Counted from the first letter of the stretch, positions 20,601 to 28,746 are shown. The stretch is DNA of 64,000 nucleotides from Actinomycetota bacterium (GCA_014360655.1 JACIXC010000003.1:186001-250000); one strand, 5' to 3'. Program-made: numbers and translations. Notes: generated by a model not told the origin, from the sequence alone.

Positions 20601-20653
20601 TGCCCGGCGGCTATAATCCTCAGGATGCAGTATTCCCCGGTCCAGTCGTTCAC
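17627..20653 (-). CDS. dinG: DinG-family ATP-dependent helicase with degenerate exonuclease domain
   Basis: About 1008 residues. The helicase half has Walker A EAGTGVGKSLAYLVP, DEAH box VIDEAHHLED, and motif VI near RQGIGRLIRR. Four cysteines (YICL, then DECPRARCPLRERC) are placed as in the XPD/DinG [4Fe-4S] cluster that supports unwinding. The N-terminal ~200 residues sit where Firmicute DinG proteins have a DnaQ-like 3'-5' exonuclease, but the DxE motif is gone (YCILRIIAAG replaces the VVxDxETTG pattern), so nuclease activity is unlikely. GTG 20653 follows GAGCGGGTGA. Likely acts on R-loops or forked DNA in repair. Confidence 0.88.
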   Translation of the reverse strand: MNDWTGEYCILRIIAAGQDGPEEGSALPVEAAVLRVRGGREAWRDSWLIDPGVPVPVSLRERSGRSEEEHRRGISPQEAAMRVRGHIEGLPVVVYGRENLEASFPADGAPAAAAAGLADARQLAWLALPYLRDHSLDAVVSSLLQERLPWRALEEALLIHRLLAACREAWMEGHPRLRAAVLASLRVAGNPWYFFLAGEGAGKRAGGRTRAERDAPPRFPDLVELLPATSGPGDAPGLPGAPRAATAAGDADTAAHPVPPGERATGGTHVSPEDVERFLAPGGALSRHYPFHETRPQQVAMARAVAEALNDSAFLAVEAGTGVGKSLAYLVPGALYARAAGVPLVVSTYTRNLQEQLFHRDLPLLARAMGSLDFSLLKGRSNYICLRKWSSWCDTLSRGQPVLPLAGLAPAEGYAFLVSWMVRSPSGDLEEISMSLRLCLAGFLEEISSDPDECPRARCPLRERCRVERARHLAARSDVVVVNHALLLSQAAAGEPASSTPAVPPHRHLVIDEAHHLEDVATDAFGASFSLSSCLHNLEEVSPAGRFHAAWNELSPHEPLLRELEEPGGEARELSCQFMEFATRDLLPLLPDAGDPPREGGEPQRRRLTASEFAHPDWESLCERGRALAARLQRIADRLAETAGKVPPRCRDDGQDEVTHVVHRAEALARKLEREASALLVFFQDPQDPDFSLHIRWLETAASQVRGGAPPALYLKCAPVNVGGELASFFTDNLSAAVLTSASLRVPGERDGFAFFLRRTGLDQVEERGRELRLLSLDSPFDYARQSRLFAVPDMPDPAAGRASPGRFREVPHEELCAAIEEVLAATGGRALVLLTSHRQVRRLHSLLRPRLEKMGISCLCQRRDVPNALLLERFREDRDSVLLATEAFWEGVDVPGESLSAVIMAKLPFRHPQDPVTAGRVDHYERACGDGWNAYYLPLAVTLFRQGIGRLIRRSTDSGVVVLLDPRFLTRGYSRNFRAALPPGMRVEVVTARELREAVREFFAENA

Positions 20654-20999
20654 GGGATCACCCGCTCGTGATGCCTTCTACAGCGATGCGCACCTCGGAT
20701 GAGCCTCGCGGCCGCTCCCCTTAAGGACGGGCATGCATAGGCGGGAACGGGCCGCGGCGGCAGCCACAGTGATTAATCTAGCAGCGCCCGCTGACAGCAT
20801 CACGGGGCCTCGCGGGACCGGGGCGCGTTCATGTCCGGGAGAGGGCGGGGAGACGGCCGGGTGCGTGGCGGGGAGCGGGACGCGTCAAGCAGAGGTACGG
20901 TAGCGAACGGATATCGTGCGTTCAAAGGGAAGAATGCCGAGGCCGTGAAAACGGCAAAGGGTTTCGCGGAGAAAACGCGCGACGGAGAAAAACCGGGCG

Positions 21000-21170
21000 C
21001 ATCGGCGGATGTCGTATGGTCGCGGCAGGCGTTTTCCGTGTCGAAAAAGATCGAGAGACCGCCATCCCGTCCCGGCAGGCCTGGCAGATCCGACAAGGGG
21101 AAAGGGGATGTCCAGGAAAAGGGATATCCCTCGCATGCCCGATCCGGGAACCGTGGTCCATGCCCGGCGC
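21000..21170 (-). repeat. dispersed intergenic repeat, copy B
   Basis: Read on the minus strand it matches copy A near 11.9 kb: a CGGATCGGGCATGCGAGGGA-like start, a CCCTTTTCCT block, and the core CACGGAAAACGCCTGCCGCG followed by ACCATACGACATCC. Copy C near 6.8 kb shares the core. Confidence 0.55.
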
Positions 21171-21202
21171 GCTGGCGCGCTGAGCCAGGAGCGGGTGCAG
21201 GG

Positions 21203-21238
21203 GATCCGCGTCGGCGGGTGGATCCGCGTCAGCGGGTG
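21203..21238 (+). repeat. 18-bp tandem duplication
   Basis: GATCCGCGTCGGCGGGTG occurs twice in tandem with one G/A difference. Confidence 0.8.
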
Positions 21239-21285
21239 GAAAGGTTGTTGGCGTTGGGATATCATTTTCCTGAAGGGGAAAATTT

Positions 21286-21357
21286 CCATCTGCCGTCAGA
21301 CTGCGGCCGGAACAGGGAAAAAATACCATCTGCCGTCAGACAGCGGCCGGAACGGAA
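21286..21357 (+). repeat. 40-bp period tandem duplication
   Basis: CCATCTGCCGTCAGAC followed by GCGGCCGGAAC occurs at 21286 and again 40 bp later, just upstream of the enolase-superfamily gene. Position near a start suggests it could be a pair of regulator sites. Confidence 0.75.
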
Positions 21358-21381
21358 GAGCCTTTAGGGGAGGGATGCCTT

Positions 21382-22518
21382 ATGAAGATCGTGGACGTGG
21401 AGGGTTACCTGTGCCGCTTTCCCCTGCGCGAGCCCTTCCACCCCAGTTGGATCCCGGGCCTGCCTTCCCACGACAACAGCGCCGTCATCCTCCGCCTGCT
21501 CACCGACGAGGGTATCGAGGGCGCCTGTGCGGGCGTCGCCTTCGCCGGGGAATGGAAGGGTTTTCCAGAGCTCATCAAGCTCTTCCTGGTGGGAAGGGAC
21601 CCCTTCCGGGTCGAGGATTTCGTGCAGGTCCTGCGCTCGGCCAAGGTGATCGGCTTCCGGGCCTGGTTCGTGGAAGTGGCCCTCTGGGACATCATCGGCA
21701 GGGCCGCCGGCCAGCCCGTATACCGCCTGCTGGGGGGTTCCCGCGACCGCGTGAAGGCCTACGCCTCCACGGGGGAGCTGCGCGACCCCGAGACGAGGGC
21801 GCACGACGCGGTGCGGCTGGTGGAGGAAGGCTTCCGGGCCATCAAGCTGCGCATCCGCGACGAGGACGTGCGCCGCGACCTGGCGGTGGTTGAGGCGGTG
21901 CGCGTGGCGGTGGGGGACGACGTGGAGATCATGGTGGACGCCAACCAGGCCTGGCTCATCCACGGCTTCGGCGCCTACCCCAAGTGGGACCTCAAGCGGG
22001 CCCTCGAGGTGGCGAGGGAGCTGGAACACCTCGGGGTGGCCTGGCTGGAGGAGCCCCTGCGCATGCGGGACTACGAGGGGCTGGCCCTGCTGCGGCGCTC
22101 CACCTCCATCCCCATAAGCGGCGGGGAGCTCAACGACGACCTGGACGACTTCCGCGAGCTCATCAACCGGGGCTGCTACGACATCATCCAGCCAGACGTG
22201 ACCTTCGCGGGGGGCATCCTCATGGGGCGCAAGATCGCGGGCATGGCCGAGGCCTCCCACATCATCTACAACCCGCACACCTGGACCAACGGGCTGGGGC
22301 TGGCGGCCAACCTGCAGCTCATGGGGGCCATCCCCAACTGCACCCACTGCGAGTTCCCCTACGACCCCCCGGGGTGGACGCCGGAAGGCAGGGACGCCAT
22401 GCTCGCGGAGCCCATCACCGTGGACGCCGAAGGCTACGTGGCCGTCCCCGACGGGCCGGGGCTGGGGGTGGAGGTGGACTGGGAAAAGGTGCGCGCCCAC
22501 GGCGAAAGGATAGTCTGA
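21382..22518 (+). CDS. mandelate racemase/muconate-lactonizing enzyme family protein
   Basis: 378 residues, enolase superfamily. After the N-terminal capping domain (FPLREPFHPSWIPGLPSHDN) the barrel carries the KxK/R-like motif KLRIR at the end of strand 2, the metal ligands in EIMVDANQAW, WLEEPLR and SGGELNDDLDD, and a late NPHTW that may act as a base. The reaction is abstraction of an alpha-proton from a carboxylate, but the substrate is unknown; sugar-acid dehydratases and lactonizing enzymes are both possible. ATG 21382 has GGGAGGGATG nearby. No sugar-acid pathway genes are adjacent. Confidence 0.85.
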   Translation: MKIVDVEGYLCRFPLREPFHPSWIPGLPSHDNSAVILRLLTDEGIEGACAGVAFAGEWKGFPELIKLFLVGRDPFRVEDFVQVLRSAKVIGFRAWFVEVALWDIIGRAAGQPVYRLLGGSRDRVKAYASTGELRDPETRAHDAVRLVEEGFRAIKLRIRDEDVRRDLAVVEAVRVAVGDDVEIMVDANQAWLIHGFGAYPKWDLKRALEVARELEHLGVAWLEEPLRMRDYEGLALLRRSTSIPISGGELNDDLDDFRELINRGCYDIIQPDVTFAGGILMGRKIAGMAEASHIIYNPHTWTNGLGLAANLQLMGAIPNCTHCEFPYDPPGWTPEGRDAMLAEPITVDAEGYVAVPDGPGLGVEVDWEKVRAHGERIV

Positions 22519-22610
22519 GGGCGCGGCTCCTTGCCCCGCGCATCAGCGGTCCGCGCGGTTCTCGTGCTCACCCGTCGTTTGGCGGCCGCCCGTGGTCTGC
22601 CGGGACCGTT

Positions 22611-24221
22611 TCATGTTCCGTAGTTGATCTTGAGAAGGAGGCGGTAGGCCTGCGGGTAATAGCCGGAACGGGTGGTGACGGTGGGGCCCAGTTCCTGGTA
22701 GAGGTCGTTCTCCGCCGAGAACCGCGGCCAGGGGGGCTCCGTCCCCCCGTTGGGATCCCCGCTCGCGGCGAAACGGGTCCAGTAGTTCATCATCACCTCG
22801 GAGAGGGCCTGGTCCTCGGGGCGGAGGTATCTCACCAGGGTGCCGAAGACGAAGGGAAGCTCGTAACCGTGGTAGGCTCCCATGTGCTCCGTCCGCGGCT
22901 GGCTCGATCGCATGGTGAAGAGGTAGACGAACACGGGCATGCCCGCCTCGGCCATCTTCTCGGCGGCGAAGCGCGAGGGAGCGGCGAACCCCATGGCGGT
23001 GAAGAGGCGGCTGAAAGCCTCTTTCGGCGTGCCCCCATCCACGGGGAAGAGCGCGGTCACCTCGTCGGCGTACGTCCCGTACGCGTACCTGACAAGGCCC
23101 TCGTATTGCCCGGCGTTCAAGTCCTGCGAGGCGAGGAAGAGCATGGCCTCGTCGGCGTTGGTCCCGATGAGGAGGGGGATCTTGTGCTGCTTTCCGGCCG
23201 CGAATATGTCCTGCGGCCTCTCGGGTAGCGCGTATCCGTCCGCCACGGGCCCGATGGAGGGTCTCCCCGGCGCGTAAGGCGCCACCTTGTCGAAGGCCGC
23301 GAGGAGCTCCTCCGGTGACCTGGAACGCAGCGCGGCCAGCTCGTCCTCCTCGCGGTCGCATCCCAGCTCGCGGGAGACCTTCTCGCCCAACTCCTCCGCT
23401 TCCTCGAGGGTCTCGCCGCGGCGGTCGGCGGCGGTGCTCATGGAGAGGAAGGCGCCGCTTTCCGCGATGGCGCGGTGGAAGAGCCCCTCGGCCAGCGGGC
23501 TGGCCAGGAGGGCGCAGACGCTGGCGCCGCCGGCTGACTCGCCGAATATGGTCACGTTGCCGGGATCGCCCCCGAAGGCCGCGATGTTGTTCCGCACCCA
23601 ACGCAGGGCCTGCACCTGGTCAAGCAGGCCGTAGTTGCCGGAGACCCCGTGGGGGGATTCCTCGCTCAGCCTGGGATGGGCCATGAAACCGAAGGGCCCC
23701 AGGCGGTAGTTCATGGTGACCACCACCACCCCCTTGCGGGCCAGGTACTTTCCCTCGTAGAGGACCTGCGAGCCCGAGCCTATGGTGAAGCCTCCCCCGT
23801 GGATCCACACCATCACCGGCAGCCTGTCGTCCGGGCTCGCGGCCGGCGTCCACACGTTGAGGTAGAGGCAGTCCTCGTCCTGGTCCGTTATGCGGAAGAT
23901 GTCGCTCTGGACCTGGTAGGGCCATTCCGCCTGCGGGCATGCCGGTCCGTACTCCGTGCAGGCGCGCACCTCTTTCCAGGGCGGCACCGGCTGCGGCTCC
24001 TTCCAGCGCAGCTCTCCCACGGGCGGGGCGGCGTAGGGTATGCCCTTGTAAACCCAGACGCCGTCCTCCTGGATGCCGCTTATGGGCCCGCTGTCCAGCT
24101 GGGGGACCTCCAGGGTCGAGGGTGGCCTCGCGGACTCCCGGCGGCCGCAGCCCGACGCCGGGAGGGCGAGCAGGGTGATCAGGAGCGCGGCCGTGAAAAG
24201 GGAAGCGCATTTTCTGAGCAT
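22611..24221 (-). CDS. secreted type-B carboxylesterase lipoprotein
   Basis: 536 residues. The signal peptide with lipobox LALPASGC indicates a lipid-anchored extracellular enzyme. The alpha/beta-hydrolase body has the carboxylesterase signatures EDCLYLNVWTP, oxyanion hole WIHGGGFTIGSG, nucleophile elbow FGESAGGASV, an acid residue region GTNADEAMLFL and HGYELPFVFG carrying the catalytic His. It hydrolyses carboxylic esters; the natural substrate is unknown. ATG 24221 follows AAGGAGGACGCCC. Convergent with the preceding gene. Confidence 0.92.
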   Translation of the reverse strand: MLRKCASLFTAALLITLLALPASGCGRRESARPPSTLEVPQLDSGPISGIQEDGVWVYKGIPYAAPPVGELRWKEPQPVPPWKEVRACTEYGPACPQAEWPYQVQSDIFRITDQDEDCLYLNVWTPAASPDDRLPVMVWIHGGGFTIGSGSQVLYEGKYLARKGVVVVTMNYRLGPFGFMAHPRLSEESPHGVSGNYGLLDQVQALRWVRNNIAAFGGDPGNVTIFGESAGGASVCALLASPLAEGLFHRAIAESGAFLSMSTAADRRGETLEEAEELGEKVSRELGCDREEDELAALRSRSPEELLAAFDKVAPYAPGRPSIGPVADGYALPERPQDIFAAGKQHKIPLLIGTNADEAMLFLASQDLNAGQYEGLVRYAYGTYADEVTALFPVDGGTPKEAFSRLFTAMGFAAPSRFAAEKMAEAGMPVFVYLFTMRSSQPRTEHMGAYHGYELPFVFGTLVRYLRPEDQALSEVMMNYWTRFAASGDPNGGTEPPWPRFSAENDLYQELGPTVTTRSGYYPQAYRLLLKINYGT

Positions 24222-24656
24222 GGGCGTCCTCCTTGGTCGCTTGCCCGGACGCGAAATCCTTGCCTGGAAATATTTTACTTGAAGTGGGGTGCCAAGGGAA
24301 CGGCACCTCCACGAACCAGTTATGAACGGCGTTCTTGCAGCCGCTCACGCCGCCGTTTTCTCCGGTGCCGGCAGGGGCGGGAGGCGGCCGGCGAACACGC
24401 CCATGGTTTCACCGGCGCCCGGAATGAAAGGCGTCGTACGTTTCCACGTGGCGGCATTCCGGCCGAAAGGGGCCGGACGGGATTGCGTCGCCGCGGGCCG
24501 CTCGGGTAAAGAGGTGCAGGGCCGCCCACGCTCCGGAGAATCTGCAGGGGCTGCGCCGCAGGAGCCCTATCGGGTAGAATAATATGGTAATGATGGGGAT
24601 TATATCCACGTGATCGCTGGCCGCCGGAGATCACGCGGGAAAGGACGTCGGGCGCC
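24222..24656. other. divergent intergenic region, no gene recognised
   Basis: It separates the esterase (-) from the histidine kinase (+) and should hold both promoters. A GATTAT box at 24598-24603 lies 7 nt before a GTG that opens a 20-codon frame overlapping the kinase start; this could be a leaderless upstream ORF but is weak. An ATATGGTAAT half-site occurs near 24585. Confidence 0.35.
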
Positions 24657-26438
24657 GTGCAGGTGCAGTTGAACCCCGTAAACGTCACGGAGATCGTGGC
24701 CATCGTGGGCTCCGGCATGCTGGGGTTCCTGGTTCTCGCCGGCCACTGGCGCGACAGGCGCGGCCGCCTTTTCGGCCTGCTGTGCCTCCTTCTTGCCGTC
24801 TGGAAAGGCTTCGACTTCGCCCATCCCCTGCTCACGCAGGAGACCTGGGTTGACTCGCTTTCCTGGGCCACCGGCTCCCTTGCCATCTACCTGGCGGTAC
24901 ACTTCTTCGTGGCGTATGCCTTTGAGGAAAAGGGCAGGCACGACTTCATATACCGCGGCGCTTTTCTCGCCTCGCTTGTCTTCGTGGTCGCCGCGCTCAC
25001 GGACGTACTGGGGAAGTCGGATCCCTGGAAGGGCGCCTTTGCGGCGTTCCTCTTTCTCTCCAGTGGGCTCATCGTGGGGTTGACGGCCTGGAAGTTCAAC
25101 CGCGAGAAGGACCGGCGCCTGCTGCTGATGCTGCTGGGGGCGATATTCATCACCCTGGGGGTATGTCTCCAGGTGGTGGACATCATCTGGGACCTGTGGG
25201 AGCTCCGTCCCCAGACCTACGGCATGTTGGCCTTCGAGGCCTGCTTCGCCTACGACATCCTGGTGGCGGGCCTGTTGCGCGAGCGGAAGGAGCGCCTGCA
25301 GGCCCTGGAGGAGCTCGGCCTGCGCGAGAGGCGGCTGGAGATGGCGGAAGCGCGCTTCCGCAAGATGATGGACAACAGCTACGACGTCATCTTCACCATG
25401 GACCGCGAGGGAAACATCCTGGCCATCAACACCGAGGCCAAGGAGGTGCTCGGATTCCCGGTGGAGCGGATGCTGGGGAAGGGATACCTCGATTTCCTGG
25501 ACGAGGAGGAACGCGCCAGGGCCTTCGACGCACTCGCCCGCGGCCTGCAGGGCGAGAAGATAAGGTTCTACGACATCACCCTTCAGAGGCCGGACGGCAG
25601 GCCGGTGATCCTATCCCTCACCGGCACCCGCCTCTACAGCGAGAAAGAGGCGGCCCTGGTCATCGCCCGTGACGTCACCGGGTCGCGCGAGATGGAGAAG
25701 GAGCTGCGGGAGAGGAACCTGTTGCTGCAGGAGGCGAACAGGAGGCTGCGCGAGCTGGACCAGCTCAAGACGGAGCTCGTCGGCATCGTCGGTCACGAGC
25801 TGCGCTCGCCGCTCACGGTGATCAACAGCTACGCCGCGGCCCTCAAGGACCACTGGGATAAGATGGGCGAGGAGCGCAAGCTCGCCTGCATCGACCACGT
25901 GCTGCGCGAGTGCGGACGCCTCAACCGCATGGTGGAGAACGTCCTGGACATGAGCCGCATCGAGTCGGAGCAGGTTTTCCTCGACCGGCGCCGGGGTGAC
26001 CTGGTGCTCTTCCTGGACGACGTCACCAGGGAGATGGCCATGACCCCGGGCTCCCGGCCCATGCACCTGGTCACCTCGCAGCGCAGCATAGAGCTGGAGG
26101 CAGACTGGGACAAGATCAAGCAGGTGCTCATCAACCTGCTGGACAACGCCTTCCGCTACAGCCCTCCCTGGGGCAGGGTGGTCGTCACCGGGGACGTGCA
26201 GGACGCCATGGCGGTGGTGCGCGTGAAGGACCAGGGCCCCGGCATCCCGCGCGAGGGACGCGAGCACCTCTTCGAGAAGTTCACCCAGAACAAGCCGGAG
26301 GGGATGGAGCGCGGGTTGGGCCTGGGGCTCTACATCGTGCGCACCTTCGTTGAAGCGCACGGCGGAAAGGTCTGGGTGGAGGACGAGGAGGGGATGGGAG
26401 CCGTGCTCGCCTTTTCCCTCCCCCTGCGGGAGCAGTGA
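24657..26438 (+). CDS. membrane-bound PAS-domain sensor histidine kinase
   Basis: 593 residues. The N-terminal ~205 residues contain about seven hydrophobic segments (for example EIVAIVGSGMLGFLVL, LAIYLAVHFFVAYAF, LLLMLLGAIFITLGVCL) like the 7TM input domain of histidine kinases. A linker coiled coil leads to a PAS domain (FRKMMDNSYDVIFTMDREGN onwards), a second coiled coil, HisKA with the phospho-acceptor in VGHELRSPLTV (about residue 380), and HATPase with N-box LINLLDNAFRYSPP and G-boxes DQGPGIP and GLGLGLYIV. No response regulator is adjacent, so it is an orphan kinase. The GTG start has a poor ribosome site; TTG four codons later is an alternative. Confidence 0.9.
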   Translation: MQVQLNPVNVTEIVAIVGSGMLGFLVLAGHWRDRRGRLFGLLCLLLAVWKGFDFAHPLLTQETWVDSLSWATGSLAIYLAVHFFVAYAFEEKGRHDFIYRGAFLASLVFVVAALTDVLGKSDPWKGAFAAFLFLSSGLIVGLTAWKFNREKDRRLLLMLLGAIFITLGVCLQVVDIIWDLWELRPQTYGMLAFEACFAYDILVAGLLRERKERLQALEELGLRERRLEMAEARFRKMMDNSYDVIFTMDREGNILAINTEAKEVLGFPVERMLGKGYLDFLDEEERARAFDALARGLQGEKIRFYDITLQRPDGRPVILSLTGTRLYSEKEAALVIARDVTGSREMEKELRERNLLLQEANRRLRELDQLKTELVGIVGHELRSPLTVINSYAAALKDHWDKMGEERKLACIDHVLRECGRLNRMVENVLDMSRIESEQVFLDRRRGDLVLFLDDVTREMAMTPGSRPMHLVTSQRSIELEADWDKIKQVLINLLDNAFRYSPPWGRVVVTGDVQDAMAVVRVKDQGPGIPREGREHLFEKFTQNKPEGMERGLGLGLYIVRTFVEAHGGKVWVEDEEGMGAVLAFSLPLREQ

Positions 26439-26710
26439 CCTTACCGGGACAAGGGGTGCCGGGAGCGTTGCGGCGGATCCCGCCGCCACGTGCGGGGAAA
26501 CGCTTGAGGTCATGCACCTCTCGGGTCGACCTCGATGACGCGCTCGGTCGGTTCCACGCGCGCGGGTCCGCCCGATATGTCGGGGTAAGCCGGCCTTCAT
26601 GCGAAGGCGGCGTTTTTCCGTCCTTCCCCGTGGGTATATTGCGTATGTCGGCATGGATCGAGGAAAGGCGGGCTCAAGATCAGCCGCCCGGGCCTGGATA
26701 AGGAGGTATC

Positions 26711-27187
26711 ATGTTCAGACGCAGGAGGAAAGCGCTGGTCGTCTATCACAGCAAGACCGGGCATACCGCGGAGGCCGCGGAAGCCGTGGCCAGGGGGCTG
26801 CGATCCGCGGGGGTCACCGCGGACGTGAAGGCCGTTTCCGAGGTCAGCGGGGAAGATATGTCAGAATATTCCATTCTGGCGGTGGGGAGCCCCACGCGCG
26901 GCGCGCGGCCGGCGCGCGTGGTGAAGAAGTTCATCAAGGGCCTGGACAAGAAAGCCCTCAAGGGCAAGTCGGCCACCGTCTTCACGGCCTACGCGGCGCT
27001 TCGAGGCCGTACCACCCTGCGCCGCATGCGGCGCCTCTTGAGGAGGAAGAAGGCGAAAGTCGTGCTGCGCGGCGTCGCGGTGAAGGCGGGAGCCCCCCTC
27101 AGCCTCTGGAGGGGACCGCAGGCCTCGCCCGAGGACGTGGCGCGCCTCGAGGAACTGGGCCGCAAGCTCGCAAAGAAGTCCAGGTAG
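26711..27187 (+). CDS. flavodoxin-family protein
   Basis: 158 residues. The FMN phosphate-binding loop is VVYHSKTGHTAEAAEAVARG near the N-terminus, followed by the flavin-contact loop AVGSPTRGARPARVVKKF. The protein is unusually rich in lysine and arginine, including a basic insert TLRRMRRLLRRKKAKVVLRG, which might bind nucleic acid or a negatively charged partner. It probably carries electrons in the cytoplasm. ATG follows GGAGGTATC. Confidence 0.8.
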   Translation: MFRRRRKALVVYHSKTGHTAEAAEAVARGLRSAGVTADVKAVSEVSGEDMSEYSILAVGSPTRGARPARVVKKFIKGLDKKALKGKSATVFTAYAALRGRTTLRRMRRLLRRKKAKVVLRGVAVKAGAPLSLWRGPQASPEDVARLEELGRKLAKKSR

Positions 27188-27511
27188 CGGGAAACGCCAT
27201 GCGCCTGCGGCCTTCCGGGGTCGCGGGCTGCGTCCCGAGGGGCCGTTCACGACGGGGACCCCACGGTGAGCGATGGCCCCCTGTACTAAAGGGGTCGCAG
27301 GTTGCGGTCTGCAGGGCGTGCGGGCGTCCCTTCGCTGAAGATGCACGTGCCGCCAAGGATCCTGGGAATCATGGTACCCGCACGGTCGTTCCGGCATCAC
27401 GGGAATCCTCGTGGGAAGCGCCCTTTGAGGGCACATGCGGATGGAGAGACGCTTTCCTCGTGTGGCCTGAATGGCGTCATGCGGCGTCGCCGCGCTTGCG
27501 GGCGGCGCGGC
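27188..27511. other. intergenic region, no gene recognised
   Basis: About 320 bp between the flavodoxin (+) and the repressor gene (-). I see no terminator, RNA gene or ORF with a ribosome site. Confidence 0.4.
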
Positions 27512-27793
27512 TCAAGTCCTCATGGAGTGGGTGAAGCGGAGGAACGAGTCGATGGCCTCTCCCACCGCCTCGTCACAGGGAGAAGCTACATCGCCCTGTA
27601 GGCATTCCTTCATGCGGCGGGTGATGATGTGCACTCCCACGCTTTCCATGGCGGAGCGCACGGCCGCGATCTGGTTGAGGACCTCTTCGCAGTCTTTCCC
27701 TTCCTCCACCATGCGGATGATACCGCGTACCTGGCCTTCGATGCGATGAAGTCGGTGCAGGACCGCTTTCTTGGAGTCCCTGTCCTCTGACAT
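27512..27793 (-). CDS. CsoR/CstR-family transcriptional repressor, persulfide-sensor-like motif
   Basis: 93 residues, all-helical repressor family (CsoR, RcnR, FrmR, CstR). The core KAVLHRLHRIEGQVRGIIRM and CEEVLNQIAAVRSAMES is clear. The two cysteines in DCEEV and KECLQ are exactly 29 residues apart, matching the X and Z positions (Cys36 and Cys65 of CsoR), but the Y position 4 residues before the second cysteine is Arg instead of His. That C-(non-His)-C pattern resembles CstR, which senses persulfides, more than copper-sensing CsoR. ATG 27793 follows GAGGAGGGCAG. No target transporter or rhodanese is adjacent. Confidence 0.85.
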   Translation of the reverse strand: MSEDRDSKKAVLHRLHRIEGQVRGIIRMVEEGKDCEEVLNQIAAVRSAMESVGVHIITRRMKECLQGDVASPCDEAVGEAIDSFLRFTHSMRT

Positions 27794-28220
27794 CTGCCCT
27801 CCTCGCGAAAACCAGGGATATTATATAACGGCCTTCGCACGTTTGCATCCACTGCTCCGCGCTTACTCCGCGCTCCGCGCCGGCCGCCGTTCCGCGCTTA
27901 TTGCGAGCAGTTCCACGCCGCGCCAGAGACTCCCCGCGCCCCGGCCGCCTCTCTCCACCGCCTGTTTGTCCCGCGCGTGAAAGGGGTATTCATCTATATG
28001 CCCCGTTTCGCGACGTGCCCTGGTCCGTATGTCCCGGCGGCACGCGTGCTGCGACCGTGACGGCGCATCGCGCGGTGCGACCGGGGGAAAAGGCGCGCGG
28101 GAGACCGGGGCGTGGAACAAGCAGATCGCGAGGGGTTGCAGGAACGGCGGAGCGGCCCAGCGAAAGCCTTATGGGGCGGCGGTCCGCGGAGAGACGGCGA
28201 CGGGCGCGAGGAGGTGAAAG
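27794..28220. other. divergent intergenic region
   Basis: On the minus strand, TATAAT (complement of about 27820-27826) lies upstream of the repressor start and is embedded in an AT-rich patch that could hold its operator. The remainder has no recognised gene. Confidence 0.4.
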
Positions 28221-28475
28221 ATGGAAAAGCAGGTCGGCAGGGTCACCCACTACTTCGGCAAGGTGGGCGTGGCCGCCATAGAGCTCGAGGACGAGCTGAG
28301 GGTCGGCGATACCATTCACATCAAGGGACACACCTCGGACTGGACGCAGAAAGTCGATTCCATGCAGATCGAGCACCAGCAGGTCCAGGAGGCGAAGGCG
28401 GGAGACGTCATCGGCATAAAGGTGAGCGAGCACGCCCGCGAGCACGACGTGGTCTACAAGGTGGTGGAAGACTAG
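28221..28475 (+). CDS. small EF-Tu-domain-2-like (translation-factor-like) protein
   Basis: 84 residues forming one beta-barrel of the translation-factor domain 2 type: VGRVTHYFGKVGVAAIELED, LRVGDTIHIKGHTSDW, and AKAGDVIGIKVSEHAREHD. Stand-alone versions of this domain occur widely in anaerobes and archaea, sometimes near U32 peptidases; none is adjacent here. Function is unproven. ATG follows GAGGAGGTGAAAG. Confidence 0.8.
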   Translation: MEKQVGRVTHYFGKVGVAAIELEDELRVGDTIHIKGHTSDWTQKVDSMQIEHQQVQEAKAGDVIGIKVSEHAREHDVVYKVVED

Positions 28476-28617
28476 CCGGGGCGGCGCGCCCGCGTGAGCA
28501 CAAGGCGGGGCAGGCGGTTCCCGCGGCCATGTGCGGCATAGGCCGAAGGGCGAGGCTCCGCGCACGGATGCCGCGCCGCTCGGGCGGGTGCTGGCGGGGA
28601 CGGACCGACGCATGCTT

Positions 28618-28623
28618 TATAAT
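28618..28623 (+). promoter_or_regulatory. -10 box of a leaderless transcript
   Basis: TATAAT with ATG 28630 beginning exactly 7 nt after the box. No -35 consensus is visible. Confidence 0.5.
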
Positions 28624-28629
28624 GCTTCT

Positions 28630-28746
28630 ATGATGCTTCTGTGGTCGTGCGGTCAACGCCCCGCGGTAAGCGCTTCCATGGACGCGACCCCCGCGGGTCG
28701 GCCGCGAGGAGCGGGAACGAGACGCGGAGAGATGCCCCGGTCATGA
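28630..28746 (+). CDS. leaderless upstream mini-ORF overlapping the next gene (ATGA)
   Basis: 38 codons from ATG 28630, with no ribosome site but a TATAAT box placed for transcription to start at the ATG. The TGA stop (28744-28746) overlaps the ATG (28743) of the membrane protein in an ATGA. The peptide shows no recognised family; the arrangement suggests translational coupling. Similar arrangements occur at 49063, 53370 and 61192. Confidence 0.45.
   Translation: MMLLWSCGQRPAVSASMDATPAGRPRGAGTRRGEMPRS

Larger units (their letters stand above)
20654..21381. other. long intergenic region with several repeats
   Basis: About 730 bp without a credible gene. It contains dispersed-repeat copy B (about 21000-21170, minus strand), an 18-bp tandem pair at 21203-21238, and a 40-bp tandem pair at 21286-21357. 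Local composition is more AT-rich near 20930-21070 than in neighbouring genes. Confidence 0.5.

Noticed and set aside
24598-24674. Leaderless mini-ORF (GTG 24610) before the histidine kinase
   Set aside because: -10 match is weaker, no -35, and the frame runs 14 nt into the kinase gene, so the start/stop overlap depends on an alternative TTG start.
26635-26701. 18-codon ORF ending over the flavodoxin ribosome site
   Set aside because: The -10-like box is only 4-5 nt from the ATG and there is no stop/start overlap, so it was not counted with the mini-ORF group.
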